Source: Candidatus Pacearchaeota archaeon (lineage in GTDB: Archaea; Nanobdellota; Nanobdellia; Pacearchaeales; GW2011-AR1). Taken from it: a stretch of 45,153 bases of DNA. The translations under genes and the position numbers were made by a program. Of the stretch, positions 21,779-29,425 are shown piece by piece; position 1 is the first letter of the stretch, and each line of letters begins with the position of its first letter. The DNA lies in assembly GCA_016188825.1 (NCBI GenBank), contig JACPHA010000007.1, positions 1-45,153 of the forward strand, given 5' to 3'. Under the pieces are notes generated by a model. It did no database searches. It worked only from the letters and a program-made list of their open reading frames with translations, and was not told the DNA's origin.

Positions 21779-22816
21779 ATGAAAAAGTCAAATTACAAAC
21801 ATACTTGGTTATTTGCAATATTCATTTTATTAGTGCTAACTGTTTTGACATTGTTATTTTTCACTCAAAACAATAAAATAAAAGAAAAAGTAAATTACGA
21901 AAGCAATAATTCAGAGATAAAAACCTTATCTGATGGAACAAAGTATCTCGTTGATCCATCTAAAATTGGCTCAGGCGGACCTCCAAAAGGAGGCATTGGG
22001 GTTGATAGAGGGATACCTGCTCTAGCTGAAAAAAATATTAAATTTGTTTCTGTTGAAGAAGCAGATGAATGGATTGAAGACAATGAATTAGTTCTTGCCT
22101 TGAATTACAAGGGAGTTGAGAGAGTTTATCCATTGCAAATACTTGTCTGGCATGAAATAGCAAACGACAATGTTGCGGGAGATCCAATTTTAATAACTTA
22201 TTGCCCCTTGTGTGGGAGTGGAATCGCTTATGAAAGAAAAATAGAAATTAATGGAGAGAAAATTGAAACAAGATTTGGCACTTCTGGAAAACTTTACAAT
22301 TCAAACCTTGTTATGTATGATGAAGAAACGGATACTTATTGGCAGCAAATTGATGGAAAGGCAATTATCGGAGAACTAACAGGACAGGAATTAAAGGAAA
22401 TCTCTATAGATACGGTTGTTTGGAGAGACTGGAAATCATCCCATAAAAATTCGGAAGTTCTAAGCCAAGAGACAGGATTCTCAAGACAATATGGAAGAGA
22501 TCCTTACGGAAATTATTATGAAGATAGCTTTTTAATTTTTGATGTTGAAAATCGGGATGATAGAATCCATCCAAAAACAGTAGTACTTGGCATTGAGATA
22601 GAAGGTAATTACAAAGCTTATAGGGAAGATGATTTGATAAAAGAGAAGGTAATTGAAGATGAGATTGATGGAGTCAGAATAAGAATTGAACGAGGAAATG
22701 ATGGGATTGTTAAAATAGAGAATATTGAGACAGAGGAGGAAATAGTGAAAGAAAGAGATTTTTGGTTTGCATGGTATGCATTTCACCCTGAGACAGAATT
22801 ATATGGATTTGAATGA
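21779..22816 (+). CDS. DUF3179-domain membrane-anchored protein
   Basis: The 345-residue protein has one N-terminal helix (residues 9-29). The DUF3179 domain follows: D-R-G-I-P-A-L near residue 76, then V-Y-P-L-Q-I-L-V-W-H-E-I-A-N-D, then the diagnostic Y-C-P-L-C-G-S-G near 141-148 and F-G-T-S-G-K-L-Y-N-S-N-L near 162. The biochemical role of the domain is not established as far as I know. The conserved C-x-x-C and His suggest metal or thiol chemistry outside the cell. Its stop overlaps the next start by ATGA. It lies in the operon of Cys-containing proteins that ends with DsbA. Confidence 0.85.
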   Translation: MKKSNYKHTWLFAIFILLVLTVLTLLFFTQNNKIKEKVNYESNNSEIKTLSDGTKYLVDPSKIGSGGPPKGGIGVDRGIPALAEKNIKFVSVEEADEWIEDNELVLALNYKGVERVYPLQILVWHEIANDNVAGDPILITYCPLCGSGIAYERKIEINGEKIETRFGTSGKLYNSNLVMYDEETDTYWQQIDGKAIIGELTGQELKEISIDTVVWRDWKSSHKNSEVLSQETGFSRQYGRDPYGNYYEDSFLIFDVENRDDRIHPKTVVLGIEIEGNYKAYREDDLIKEKVIEDEIDGVRIRIERGNDGIVKIENIETEEEIVKERDFWFAWYAFHPETELYGFE

Positions 22817-23388
22817 GTAAAATGAAATTTAAAGAAAAAATTAAAACTTTGAAAAAAGTATTTGGTAAAGTAAAATATTTGTTACTGGCCATATTAGTCG
22901 CCTTAATTTTTTATTCGTCAAATGTCCTCATTACGAATTGGAAAACTATTCTATCTGTATACTCACTTAAAGGTTTTTATGAAGGCTCCAGAATGTTTGT
23001 TAATCTATCTTTTGGTTTTGTAAAAACGATTGCATGGCATTCGTATACAAGCTTGGTTTTGATAAGTATTCTTCTTGGAATGTTTTTTAGTTTAGTTGTT
23101 TATAGGACAAAAATGTCTGTAAAATCTATGGATAAAAAAAGCGTGAGAATCTTCGCAACACTTGGGGTTTTTCTTGGAGTCCTTGCTCCTGGTTGTGCTG
23201 CATGTGGGATGGGTATTTTGTCAGCTCTCGGTTTTGGTGTAATAGCTGTAAATTTCCTGCCTTTCAAAGGATTAGAAATTTCTCTTATTTCAATTACAAT
23301 CTTAGGATTCTCCATTGTCAAAATAACAGATAAAATCAGTAATGGAAATTCATGTTCAATAGAATTAAAAGGAGGTAAAAATGAGTGA
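22813..23388 (+). CDS. Membrane protein with GCAACG motif, MerT-like hairpin
   Basis: The 191-residue protein has about four helices. The third carries L-A-P-G-C-A-A-C-G-M-G-I-L-S-A-L-G-F-G, followed by a short loop and the last helix. A Cys pair at the start of a Gly-rich helix is the same feature seen in the protein at 4467-4973, and resembles mercuric transport hairpins by eye. It overlaps its neighbours on both sides (4 bp with DUF3179, 8 bp with DsbA). A role in membrane disulfide exchange with DsbA, or in metal transfer, is plausible. The family is unknown to me. Confidence 0.65.
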   Translation: MSKMKFKEKIKTLKKVFGKVKYLLLAILVALIFYSSNVLITNWKTILSVYSLKGFYEGSRMFVNLSFGFVKTIAWHSYTSLVLISILLGMFFSLVVYRTKMSVKSMDKKSVRIFATLGVFLGVLAPGCAACGMGILSALGFGVIAVNFLPFKGLEISLISITILGFSIVKITDKISNGNSCSIELKGGKNE

Positions 23389-24112
23389 AGAAAATCCAAA
23401 TAGCGGGACAATAACAATCAGGAAAGACTCTTTATGGAAGTATTTCACGTTCTTGCTTTTAGCAATTGTTATTATCGGAGGGTTTGTCGCTTTTAGAGGT
23501 GGAGGCGGAAGTCCGACTGGAAATGTAATTGCTCCTACCGTGCCTACGCAACCAACAGCGCCAACTCAACCATCTCAGGTTAGAGTCAGCATTGGCGATG
23601 CACCGGTTTTGGGAAATCCTGATGCGCCTGTAACAATTGTAGAGTTTTCAGACTTTCAGTGTCCGTTCTGTGGGAGGTTTTATTCTGATGCTTTAGCATC
23701 AATAAAAACACAGTATATAGAAACTGGTAAAGTTAAGTTTGTTTACAAAGATTTTCCATTGGTAAGTATACATCCAATGGCTCAACCAACAGCTGAAGCT
23801 GCAAGATGTGCGAGGGCGCAAGGTGGAGATGATGCTTTTTGGAAATATCATGATAAAATCTTTGAAAACCAAGCGGCTTTAAGCACGACAACTCTAAAGC
23901 AGTGGGCAAAAGACTTGGGTTACAATATCGACAGCTGTCTTGATTCTGGAGAAATGAGAAGTGTTGTTCAACAAGATTTAGCAGAAGCAACAGCAGCCGG
24001 AGGACAGGGAACGCCTTACATTGTTGTTATAAGCGGGGATGGTTCAACAATTCCAATATCAGGAGCACAACCTTTCAGCGTTTTCCAACAGGCAATAGAA
24101 GCAAGTTTGTAA
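23381..24112 (+). CDS. DsbA-family thiol-disulfide oxidoreductase
   Basis: The 243-residue protein has a membrane anchor (residues 21-38), a Pro/Thr-rich linker (about 50-66) and a DsbA-like domain. The active site is C94-P-F-C97 in F-S-D-F-Q-C-P-F-C-G-R-F-Y. The insert contains P-T-A-E-A-A-R-C-A, and cis-Pro lies in G-T-P-Y-I-V-V. It is of the BdbD/DsbA type that forms or rearranges disulfides outside the membrane. GGAGGT sits nine bases before the ATG. It ends the operon 21654-24112, whose other members also carry paired cysteines. No VKOR or DsbB partner is visible here, so the CxxC membrane protein just upstream is a candidate re-oxidant. Confidence 0.9.
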   Translation: MSEENPNSGTITIRKDSLWKYFTFLLLAIVIIGGFVAFRGGGGSPTGNVIAPTVPTQPTAPTQPSQVRVSIGDAPVLGNPDAPVTIVEFSDFQCPFCGRFYSDALASIKTQYIETGKVKFVYKDFPLVSIHPMAQPTAEAARCARAQGGDDAFWKYHDKIFENQAALSTTTLKQWAKDLGYNIDSCLDSGEMRSVVQQDLAEATAAGGQGTPYIVVISGDGSTIPISGAQPFSVFQQAIEASL

Positions 24113-24197
24113 ATAAACTTATTTTTTATTTTTACTTTTTATTTAATCTTTCTACCTGATTCATAAGGTTTATAAGTTATCCCCCAATTATAATTTA

Positions 24198-24575
24198 ATG
24201 CATACATTACCACAAGAAATAGAAGTCTGGTATATTATTCCAGCAATAAGGAGAGAGATGTCTATGTGCTTTTCTAAGGAGCATAAAATTAGTTATGACA
24301 ATATTGCCTTGATGATGGGCTTAACCAAAGCGGCAATCTCTCAGTACATAGCAGGAAAGAGGGTTGAAAAAATAAGGATGCATCCAAAGGCAATTGAGGA
24401 AGTAAAAAATTCTTGTAACAGAGTTGTAAAAAATAAAGGTAATGTAACAAAAGAAATATTAAAAGTATTAGAAATTATAAAAAAGAAAAAATTGCATTGT
24501 GAGATGTGTGGAGAAATGATTGACGGAGTTTTGCATGATTGCAAAGAGGTTAAGATTCCTGAAGTGGTGATTTGA
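24198..24575 (+). CDS. Archaeal helix-turn-helix regulator with zinc-binding tail
   Basis: The 125-residue protein starts L-P-Q-E-I-E-V-W-Y-I-I-P-A-I-R-R-E and has an XRE-like helix-turn-helix, Y-D-N-I-A-L-M-M-G-L-T-K-A-A-I-S-Q-Y (about residues 33-50). The tail holds C-E-M-C-G and H-D-C. This is the layout of an archaeal predicted regulator family (COG2522-like, by memory). TATAAGTTAT (24172-24181) lies 17-26 bp before the start, so it is probably leaderless. It stands between the DsbA operon and the merA operon and could control either. Confidence 0.82.
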   Translation: MHTLPQEIEVWYIIPAIRREMSMCFSKEHKISYDNIALMMGLTKAAISQYIAGKRVEKIRMHPKAIEEVKNSCNRVVKNKGNVTKEILKVLEIIKKKKLHCEMCGEMIDGVLHDCKEVKIPEVVI

Positions 24576-24653
24576 ATTGTTTTCTTTATTGACAGTTTTC
24601 ACATTTTCTCTCTATCCTCTTCATCAATCCCATTGTTTTTCTTTTTCCATTGT

Positions 24654-24809
24654 CTATATTCCTATTTCTTTATTTAAGTTTGATATCTGGGAATTATATT
24701 TCTTACAAGAAGCTTCATGCTCCTCTGCCAATTTTTTTTCTTTATATAAAATCCTACAAAATTTACACCTAAAATATTTCTTTCCTTTCTGTTTAAATCC
24801 TATTACCAT
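24654..24809 (-). CDS. Small C2HC zinc-finger protein (51 aa)
   Basis: I choose ATG 24809, four bases after the stop of the merA-like gene; an upstream in-frame ATG at 24839 would overlap that gene by 26 bp. The peptide reads Y-F-R-C-K-F-C-R-I-L-Y, then L-A-E-E-H-E-A-S-C-K-K-Y, which is C-x2-C-x12-H-x3-C, a classic single zinc finger. It is the third gene of the ArsR-merA operon. It may bind DNA or act as a small metal ligand; this is not resolved. Confidence 0.7.
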   Translation of the reverse strand: MVIGFKQKGKKYFRCKFCRILYKEKKLAEEHEASCKKYNSQISNLNKEIGI

Positions 24810-24813
24810 TTTC

Positions 24814-26223
24814 TCACTCCACACAACACGCCATTTCATTTAAATTCTGATCAAAACTTTGTGCTACTTTCTTAATCATTTCACTTAATGTTGGGAAAAC
24901 ATGAACTGTATCTCTTATATCATAGATAGTCATTTTGTTCTTAATTGCATAAGTGGCTGTTGTTATTATATCGGCAGCCATTGGTCCAATAATATGAACA
25001 CCTATAACGACTTTTGTTTTAGGATCAAGAACCATTCTGATTAAGCCCCTTGTATCTTTAATTGCCAATGCCTTTTCCACATGGTCAAGTGTTATTGTTC
25101 TACACAAGCAAATGTTGTATTTTTTCATGTATTCTTCTTCGGTTATGCCGACTGCTGCAACCTCCGGAGAAGTAAAAACTGCATGAGGCACTTCATTGTA
25201 ATTTATTTTTTTGTTTGCGTTTTCAAACATATTAAGAACTGCAAAATTGCCTTGTTTTGCCGCTGTTGTTTCAAGAGGCATTAATCCTGTTACATCGCCA
25301 GCAGCGTAAATGTGTTTCTGGGAAGTTTGCATAAATTCATTAACTTTAACAAAACCTTTCTCATCCAAGTTAGCGCCGGCTTTTTCTGTTTCAAGAAGTT
25401 TTGTATTTGCCTGTAATCCCGTTGCCAGCATCAGCTTTTCAGCAGTTAAAACTTTTCGTTTACCGTCTATTTCAACAGTTAATTCGATTCCATTTTTTGT
25501 TTTCTTTACTTCTTTTGAATCTACTTTTGTATAGATAGTAATTCCCTCACCTTCCAGATGTTTTTGCAATTCCTCGCCAAGCATTGAATCAAATTTTGGA
25601 ATGACTCTTTCTGAACGTTGAAGAACTGTAACTTTAACTCCGAAGTGATGGAAAATTTGAGAAAATTCCATACCAAGCGGACCGCCACCTATAATTATCA
25701 CGGATTTTGGGGTTTTCCTAAGATTGAAGATATTTACGTTTGTTATGAAATCAATTTTATCAATTCCTCTAATTGGCAGAACAAATGTTGATGCGCCAGT
25801 TGCTATGAGAAAATGTTTTCCTTTGAATGTTTCATTGCCTACTTTTACAGTATGTGAATCTACAAAAGAGGCTAACCCTTCTTTAAAGTCAACATATTCT
25901 TGTTTTTCAATAACTTTCTCGTAATTTTTACTTCTAAACTTTTTAACCATTTCGTGCGTTTCCTTTAATGCCTCTATAAAATCAGCTTTACCTTCTAATT
26001 TTATTGCTCTAAACTTGCTTCTTACCGCACTATAATATTCTTCTCCCTGATGAAGCATTATTTTTGATGGCACACAACCAACATTTACACATGTCCCGCC
26101 AAGAGGTAGGATTTTTTCATAGTTTATAAGAAGAGTCTTCTTTTTCAGTTTGTTTGATGTGTTGGCTGCTGCAAAAGCTCCAGCTCCGCCGCCGATTATG
26201 ATTAAGTCGTAGTCTTTACTCAT
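24814..26223 (-). CDS. merA: Mercuric-reductase-like flavoprotein disulfide reductase
   Basis: The 469-residue protein has FAD motif I-I-I-G-G-G-A-G-A-F (residues 8-17) and redox pair C45-V-N-V-G-C50-V-P-S-K. It has the NAD(P) motif I-I-G-G-G-P-L-G-M-E-F, A-A-G-D-V-T-G, and a dimer-interface segment V-F-P-T-L-S-E-M-I-K-K-V-A-Q-S-F. Its last residues are C-C-V-E. A vicinal Cys pair at the extreme C-terminus is the feature that separates MerA from lipoamide and glutathione reductases. The N-terminal NmerA domain is absent, as in archaeal MerA. An ArsR-type regulator overlaps its start by 8 bp. Hg(II) reduction is likely; another metal or organomercurial link is not seen. Confidence 0.85.
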   Translation of the reverse strand: MSKDYDLIIIGGGAGAFAAANTSNKLKKKTLLINYEKILPLGGTCVNVGCVPSKIMLHQGEEYYSAVRSKFRAIKLEGKADFIEALKETHEMVKKFRSKNYEKVIEKQEYVDFKEGLASFVDSHTVKVGNETFKGKHFLIATGASTFVLPIRGIDKIDFITNVNIFNLRKTPKSVIIIGGGPLGMEFSQIFHHFGVKVTVLQRSERVIPKFDSMLGEELQKHLEGEGITIYTKVDSKEVKKTKNGIELTVEIDGKRKVLTAEKLMLATGLQANTKLLETEKAGANLDEKGFVKVNEFMQTSQKHIYAAGDVTGLMPLETTAAKQGNFAVLNMFENANKKINYNEVPHAVFTSPEVAAVGITEEEYMKKYNICLCRTITLDHVEKALAIKDTRGLIRMVLDPKTKVVIGVHIIGPMAADIITTATYAIKNKMTIYDIRDTVHVFPTLSEMIKKVAQSFDQNLNEMACCVE

Positions 26224-26554
26224 CTTGGATTACCCCGCAGTTTTGCAATCTTTCTTTGTATTTCCGAATGTGTTTTTCAAACAAATCAGCAATAGGAACT
26301 ATGGTTTCATCATCAAGTGCATATTTCCTAAAATTGCCATTTGGCGTAACTTTTACAAAACCACAGTGTTCCAGACATCTAAGATTATGCGACACCCTGC
26401 TTTGCTCAAAGCCAGTTTTATCGCATATTTCAGTAACCTTAAGAGGCTTCCTTCTTAACAGTTGAATAATCTCTAATCTTGTTTGATTAGAGAATGCTTT
26501 GAAGAATAACCTATGAAGATTATCCATCTGATGAATTTGTTGTAGTTTAGGCAT
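26216..26554 (-). CDS. ArsR-family winged-helix repressor
   Basis: This 112-residue protein has N-L-H-R-L-F-F-K-A-F-S-N-Q-T-R-L-E-I-I-Q-L-L. The recognition segment is T-E-I-C-D-K-T-G-F-E-Q-S-R-V-S-H-N-L-R-C-L-E. An R-K-Y-A-L-D-D wing follows. The family's metal-site cysteines would lie around T-E-I-C-D and L-R-C-L-E-H-C, which fits a thiol-seeking metal such as Hg. It overlaps the merA-like gene. Its start codon sits inside a perfect 20-bp palindrome (26553-26572), so it probably represses its own operon until metal binds. Archaeal mer operons of Sulfolobus use the same regulator class. Confidence 0.9.
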   Translation of the reverse strand: MPKLQQIHQMDNLHRLFFKAFSNQTRLEIIQLLRRKPLKVTEICDKTGFEQSRVSHNLRCLEHCGFVKVTPNGNFRKYALDDETIVPIADLFEKHIRKYKERLQNCGVIQDE

Positions 26555-26572
26555 ATGATAAAGTTATCATAT
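26553..26572. promoter_or_regulatory. Perfect palindromic ArsR operator over the start codon
   Basis: ATATGATAA-AG-TTATCATAT has two 9-bp arms with a 2-bp centre and overlaps the ArsR start codon (CAT at 26552-26554). The promoter of this operon reads leftward; TATTTAAAT at 26576-26584 is a possible TATA box. Binding here would block transcription or translation starts. The position is strong evidence for autoregulation. Confidence 0.85.
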
Positions 26573-26602
26573 AGTCTATTTAAATCTTTCGGACGCCCCC
26601 TC

Positions 26603-26755
26603 TCAGACTGCCTTCTTTATAATTTTATCTAAAGTCTTCTCAAATTCTTCTTTAAAATCATCCACGGACTTTTCATTTTCTTTTTTCCACCTATTAAATA
26701 ACCTAGAACATCCTCTTCCCCAATAATCTGCTTGGTTTCTAAACCATCTTTTCAT
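26603..26755 (-). CDS. Small basic helical protein (50 aa)
   Basis: The start overlaps the phosphoesterase stop (TAATG). The peptide M-K-R-W-F-R-N-Q-A-D-Y-W-G-R-G-C continues with a Lys/Glu-rich amphipathic helix ending K-I-I-K-K-A-V. The overlap and continuous codon use make it credible as the last gene of the operon. I recognise no family. Confidence 0.6.
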   Translation of the reverse strand: MKRWFRNQADYWGRGCSRLFNRWKKENEKSVDDFKEEFEKTLDKIIKKAV

Positions 26756-27360
26756 TATATCTCAATAACTTTCCCCTCTCTCCCAACATTTATGACTCTT
26801 GTTCCGTATATATTATCCTCAAATCCCGCCGCCTCGTGAATATGCCCGTGCAATAAAATCTCCGGCTTAAATTTTTTTATTGCCTCCCTGATTGCCCTGC
26901 TTCCCTGAAATCCAGAAAATTCTGACTTGCTCCCAGCAGGATGCATATGTGTAACCATTATCTTTTTTTCAATTCCCTTCAATCCTGCATGCGCTCTCTC
27001 AAGTGTCTCCATTAATTGCTTTTCTGTTATTACTCCTGGGCCTAAATCTCCTCCTCCAGCACCAAAAAAACCCACGTTGTCATAAGTGACAGAATACCCG
27101 TGAATATTTTTAACATCATAAATCGACGCAAGAAAATCCGCAGTCGCAAAAGAATCGTGATTTCCAGGAATTATCAAAACCTTTTTTTTCTTTTCCTTAA
27201 ACGGCCCGATAATATTCTTCGTCTCCATCCAACCAGTTATGTCCCCGCACAAAACAACCAAATCAACTTTCTCCTTCTCACTTTTCTCTGCTAATTTTTT
27301 CACAAGCCTCGCATCTCCGTGAATGTCTGCTGCGGCAAGTATCCTTAATTTTTTCGCCAT
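26755..27360 (-). CDS. Calcineurin-like metallophosphoesterase
   Basis: The 201-residue protein carries all metal-site blocks: A-D-I-H-G-D (residues 11-16), L-C-G-D-I-T-G (38-44), I-P-G-N-H-D-S (64-70), V-T-H-M-H-P-A (about 136-142) and L-H-G-H-I-H-E (about 175-181). The compact size is like the archaeal YfcE/Rv0805-like phosphodiesterases acting on cyclic or small phosphodiesters. The substrate is not predictable. It starts just after a frameshifted gene (27362-27737), with which it was probably co-transcribed, and is followed by the 50-aa gene. Confidence 0.9.
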   Translation of the reverse strand: MAKKLRILAAADIHGDARLVKKLAEKSEKEKVDLVVLCGDITGWMETKNIIGPFKEKKKKVLIIPGNHDSFATADFLASIYDVKNIHGYSVTYDNVGFFGAGGGDLGPGVITEKQLMETLERAHAGLKGIEKKIMVTHMHPAGSKSEFSGFQGSRAIREAIKKFKPEILLHGHIHEAAGFEDNIYGTRVINVGREGKVIEI

Positions 27361-27361
27361 G

Positions 27362-27737
27362 TTATATCAAGAAAGAGAGTAGTTTTAAGTTTTTTGCTAA
27401 AATACTCCGCATACTCAAAATTTGTTCAGCTCTTTTATAATCCCCTAATTTTCTCATTGAATCTGATTTTCTCATTGAAATATATTTTCCTTGCAAAAAA
27501 GCATTTACAATAGCTCGATAACCCCCGCTTAAGATAACTAATCTTTCAGTCTCCTCCGAAAAATTCCCCCTCCGGGGTATTCTTCTATTATCTCCGTCAT
27601 TAAAATTACCAAAACTTTCTTCTAATGTTTTTCTAATTTTCCAATTCCCCTCCTCTTAAAGCTTTTTCAAATCTCCCTTGCTCTCTAAAAACATTAATGC
27701 ACCCAACGTAGCTAATAGAAAAAATTGTTTGTGACAT
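27362..27737 (-). pseudogene. Frameshifted small helical protein
   Basis: ATG at 27737 opens M-S-Q-T-I-F-S-I-S-Y-V-G-C then F-R-E-Q-G-R-F-E-K-A-L-R-G-G-E-L-E-N and hits a stop near 27637. Shifting frame at that point continues W-K-I-R-K-T-L-E-E-S-F-G-N-F-N-D, then E-E-T-E-R-L-V-I-L-S-G-G-Y-R-A-I-V. It runs to a stop at 27362, one base before the phosphoesterase start. The two halves read as one helical protein of about 118 residues. The single shift is most likely in the A/T run at 27630-27645. Recent mutation or sequence error are both possible. The family is unknown. Confidence 0.6.
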
Positions 27738-27819
27738 TAATATATTTTAATATTTAATTTTATAAACATTATTGATATCAATCAGATATTTTTAAAAGCA
27801 CAATTTTCCTGTAAAAAAG

Positions 27820-28362
27820 ATGCCAGAAAAAAAAGAGGAAAAAGAGAAAACCCCTTTCAGAACTATTTTTTTAATTATCATACTCATAATAATTTTTGTT
27901 TTTGGCTATATTTATTTTTTTAACAAGCCAAAATCTTTAAACAACGCTCAACAAGTTGCTCTAAGAACAATAACAAACCCTGTTGCTAATTTAGACGATT
28001 CTCAAGCAATCGCTCTTTTCAATGAAACCTTTGTCATCTACTTGCTTTATAACATTAAAGCAAACAAACTGCACAACCCTCCTTTCAGTGAAAACACTCC
28101 AAAAATTGAAATGAAAATTGATGAAGATATTTTTAATGCAGAAGTAAAAGATGGAAGAATCTATGTCAGAAAGGGGCAGATTCAAAATGAAGACATTTTG
28201 CTCACGACCTCAAAAGCAGAAGCAGTAAAAATGTTAAGAAACAAGGATTATGTGGCAGAATCTTTTAACGACGGCAATTCAGGAATAACTTTAATATCAA
28301 GCAAGACAGAATTATTCTCCAAAGGATATTTGAGCATTTACAATGAGCTAAGCGGGGAATAA
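27820..28362 (+). CDS. Single-pass membrane protein of unknown function
   Basis: The 180-residue protein has a short charged N-terminus (K-K-E-E-K-E-K-T), one very hydrophobic helix (residues about 14-34) and an extracytoplasmic domain of about 140 residues. That domain alternates strands and helices (I-E-M-K-I-D-E-D-I-F-N-A-E-V-K-D-G-R). There are no cysteines or catalytic motifs. TTTTTAAAAG near 27789-27798 is a promoter candidate about 25 bp upstream. I recognise no family. Confidence 0.75.
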   Translation: MPEKKEEKEKTPFRTIFLIIILIIIFVFGYIYFFNKPKSLNNAQQVALRTITNPVANLDDSQAIALFNETFVIYLLYNIKANKLHNPPFSENTPKIEMKIDEDIFNAEVKDGRIYVRKGQIQNEDILLTTSKAEAVKMLRNKDYVAESFNDGNSGITLISSKTELFSKGYLSIYNELSGE

Positions 28363-28400
28363 AATTGATTTTATTTCATTTCTTCCTTCTTCAAAGAACA

Positions 28401-28608
28401 GGCGACTTACAAGATGAAATCTCGTTTTTGTTCTTTTCTTCTTCTCTAAAGGAGGGGTGACTTATTACAAGATGAAATCTCGTTTTTGTTCTTTTCTTCT
28501 TCTCTAAAGGAGGGGTGACTTATTACAAGATGAAATCTCGTTTTTGTTCTTTTCTTCTTCTCTAAAGGAGGGGTGACTTATTACAAGATGAAGGAGGGGT
28601 GACTTATT
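28401..28608 (+). repeat. 58-bp tandem repeats with a truncated last unit
   Basis: The block GGAGGGGTGACTTATTA recurs at 28451, 28509 and 28567, an exact 58-bp period. A shortened unit follows at 28593 (26 bp later), and a diverged first unit begins near 28401. Each full unit includes CTCTAAAGGAGGGGTGACTT and a pyrimidine-rich half. The copies are nearly identical, so the array is recent. No protein coding is evident, and units touch with no variable spacers, so it is not a CRISPR. Confidence 0.9.
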
Positions 28609-28633
28609 AGGGGAACCTTGGTTCCCATATAAT
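28602..28633 (+). repeat. Copy of the hairpin repeat also inside the tRNA-Lys intron
   Basis: This segment follows the tandem array and carries the hairpin GGGAACC-TT-GGTTCCC then CATATAATA. It matches 31214-31245 with one visible substitution over about 32 bases, and the similarity extends left through the G-rich GGGG-x-GACTTATT block. The second copy lies inside the tRNA-Lys intron (31185-31244). Confidence 0.85.
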
Positions 28634-28750
28634 ATAAATGTTCTTGAAAAAAAGTATCTATTGTTTGCCACTGCTTTAGATAACAAAACAGCAGAAAGAT
28701 TTAAAAAAGATATATTGGCTGTAATATACAGGTTGTAAAATATATTTCAC

Positions 28751-29032
28751 ATGACAGACGAAAAAATTCGCGACAATTTCGACATCTTCTTCAGAAGAAA
28801 GCCTGCAATGATGCTCGTGGCTTTGAAAAGAATCGCTAGAGTAAGATATGGTAGTGTTCTCGCAAAAGAAGTTGACTGCACATACAGCCACGCCGTAAAA
28901 ATCCTCCAGAGTTTGGAAAAATTAGGCTTGGTAGTGTTTGAAAAAAAAGGCAGAATTAAGTTAATCAAACTAACAAAGAAAGGACAAGAAACTGCAGAAA
29001 ACATCGAAAACATTAAGAAGATGGTTTCTTAA
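28751..29032 (+). CDS. Winged-helix (MarR-like) transcription regulator
   Basis: The 93-residue protein has M-M-L-V-A-L-K-R-I-A then helix-turn-helix V-L-A-K-E-V-D-C-T-Y-S-H-A-V-K-I-L-Q-S-L. A wing V-F-E-K-K-G-R-I-K-L-I-K-L-T and T-K-K-G-Q-E-T-A-E-N-I complete the minimal MarR/PadR-like fold of archaeal regulators. The stretch A-T-A-T-A at 28739-28743 precedes the start. It lies just after the tandem repeats and faces the Toprim gene tail to tail. Targets are unknown. Confidence 0.82.
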   Translation: MTDEKIRDNFDIFFRRKPAMMLVALKRIARVRYGSVLAKEVDCTYSHAVKILQSLEKLGLVVFEKKGRIKLIKLTKKGQETAENIENIKKMVS

Positions 29033-29053
29033 ATTAAAAATAAAGACTAAAAT

Positions 29054-29425
29054 TCACCCAACATTCTCTAGCTTGCTAAAGAAACTATAAATTCCCTCGA
29101 TATGTGAAATTCTTGCTTTTATCAAAATCCCTCTAAAACTAGAATTCAAATGCTTCCCTTGTTCTTGCAAAATCTGCTTAACAATCATGTAAAGTTTCTT
29201 TCCTTTCTTGTTCAAATCAGTAAGAATACAAACCTTGTCTTTCCTGTTTATCTGCTCTGCAATGTGCTCGACATTCTCCCTTAAAGAAACAGACGTCTTG
29301 TGTATTGCATAGACTCTTTCAAACCCGCAGGATTTCATTGACGCAACATCTTTTTTCCCCTCTACCAAAATCACATAATCCCTATATTTTTCAATATCGT
29401 GTTTTAACTGTGGATTGAATTTCAT
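29054..29425 (-). CDS. Toprim-domain protein
   Basis: The 123-residue protein consists of little more than a Toprim fold: Y-V-I-L-V-E-G-K-K-D-V-A-S-M (catalytic Glu, residue 21), then V-C-I-L-T-D-L-N-K-K-G-K (D-x-N in place of the common D-x-D). Similar stand-alone Toprim proteins in archaea are primase-like or RNase M5-like. The second acidic residue of the DxD pair is replaced by Asn, which may weaken metal binding. The start overlaps the next gene's stop by 4 bp (ATGA), so the two are co-transcribed. Confidence 0.8.
   Translation of the reverse strand: MKFNPQLKHDIEKYRDYVILVEGKKDVASMKSCGFERVYAIHKTSVSLRENVEHIAEQINRKDKVCILTDLNKKGKKLYMIVKQILQEQGKHLNSSFRGILIKARISHIEGIYSFFSKLENVG

Noticed and set aside
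28401-28608. CRISPR array
   Set aside because: Units are in direct contact with identical 58-bp periods and no variable spacers; no cas genes are present.
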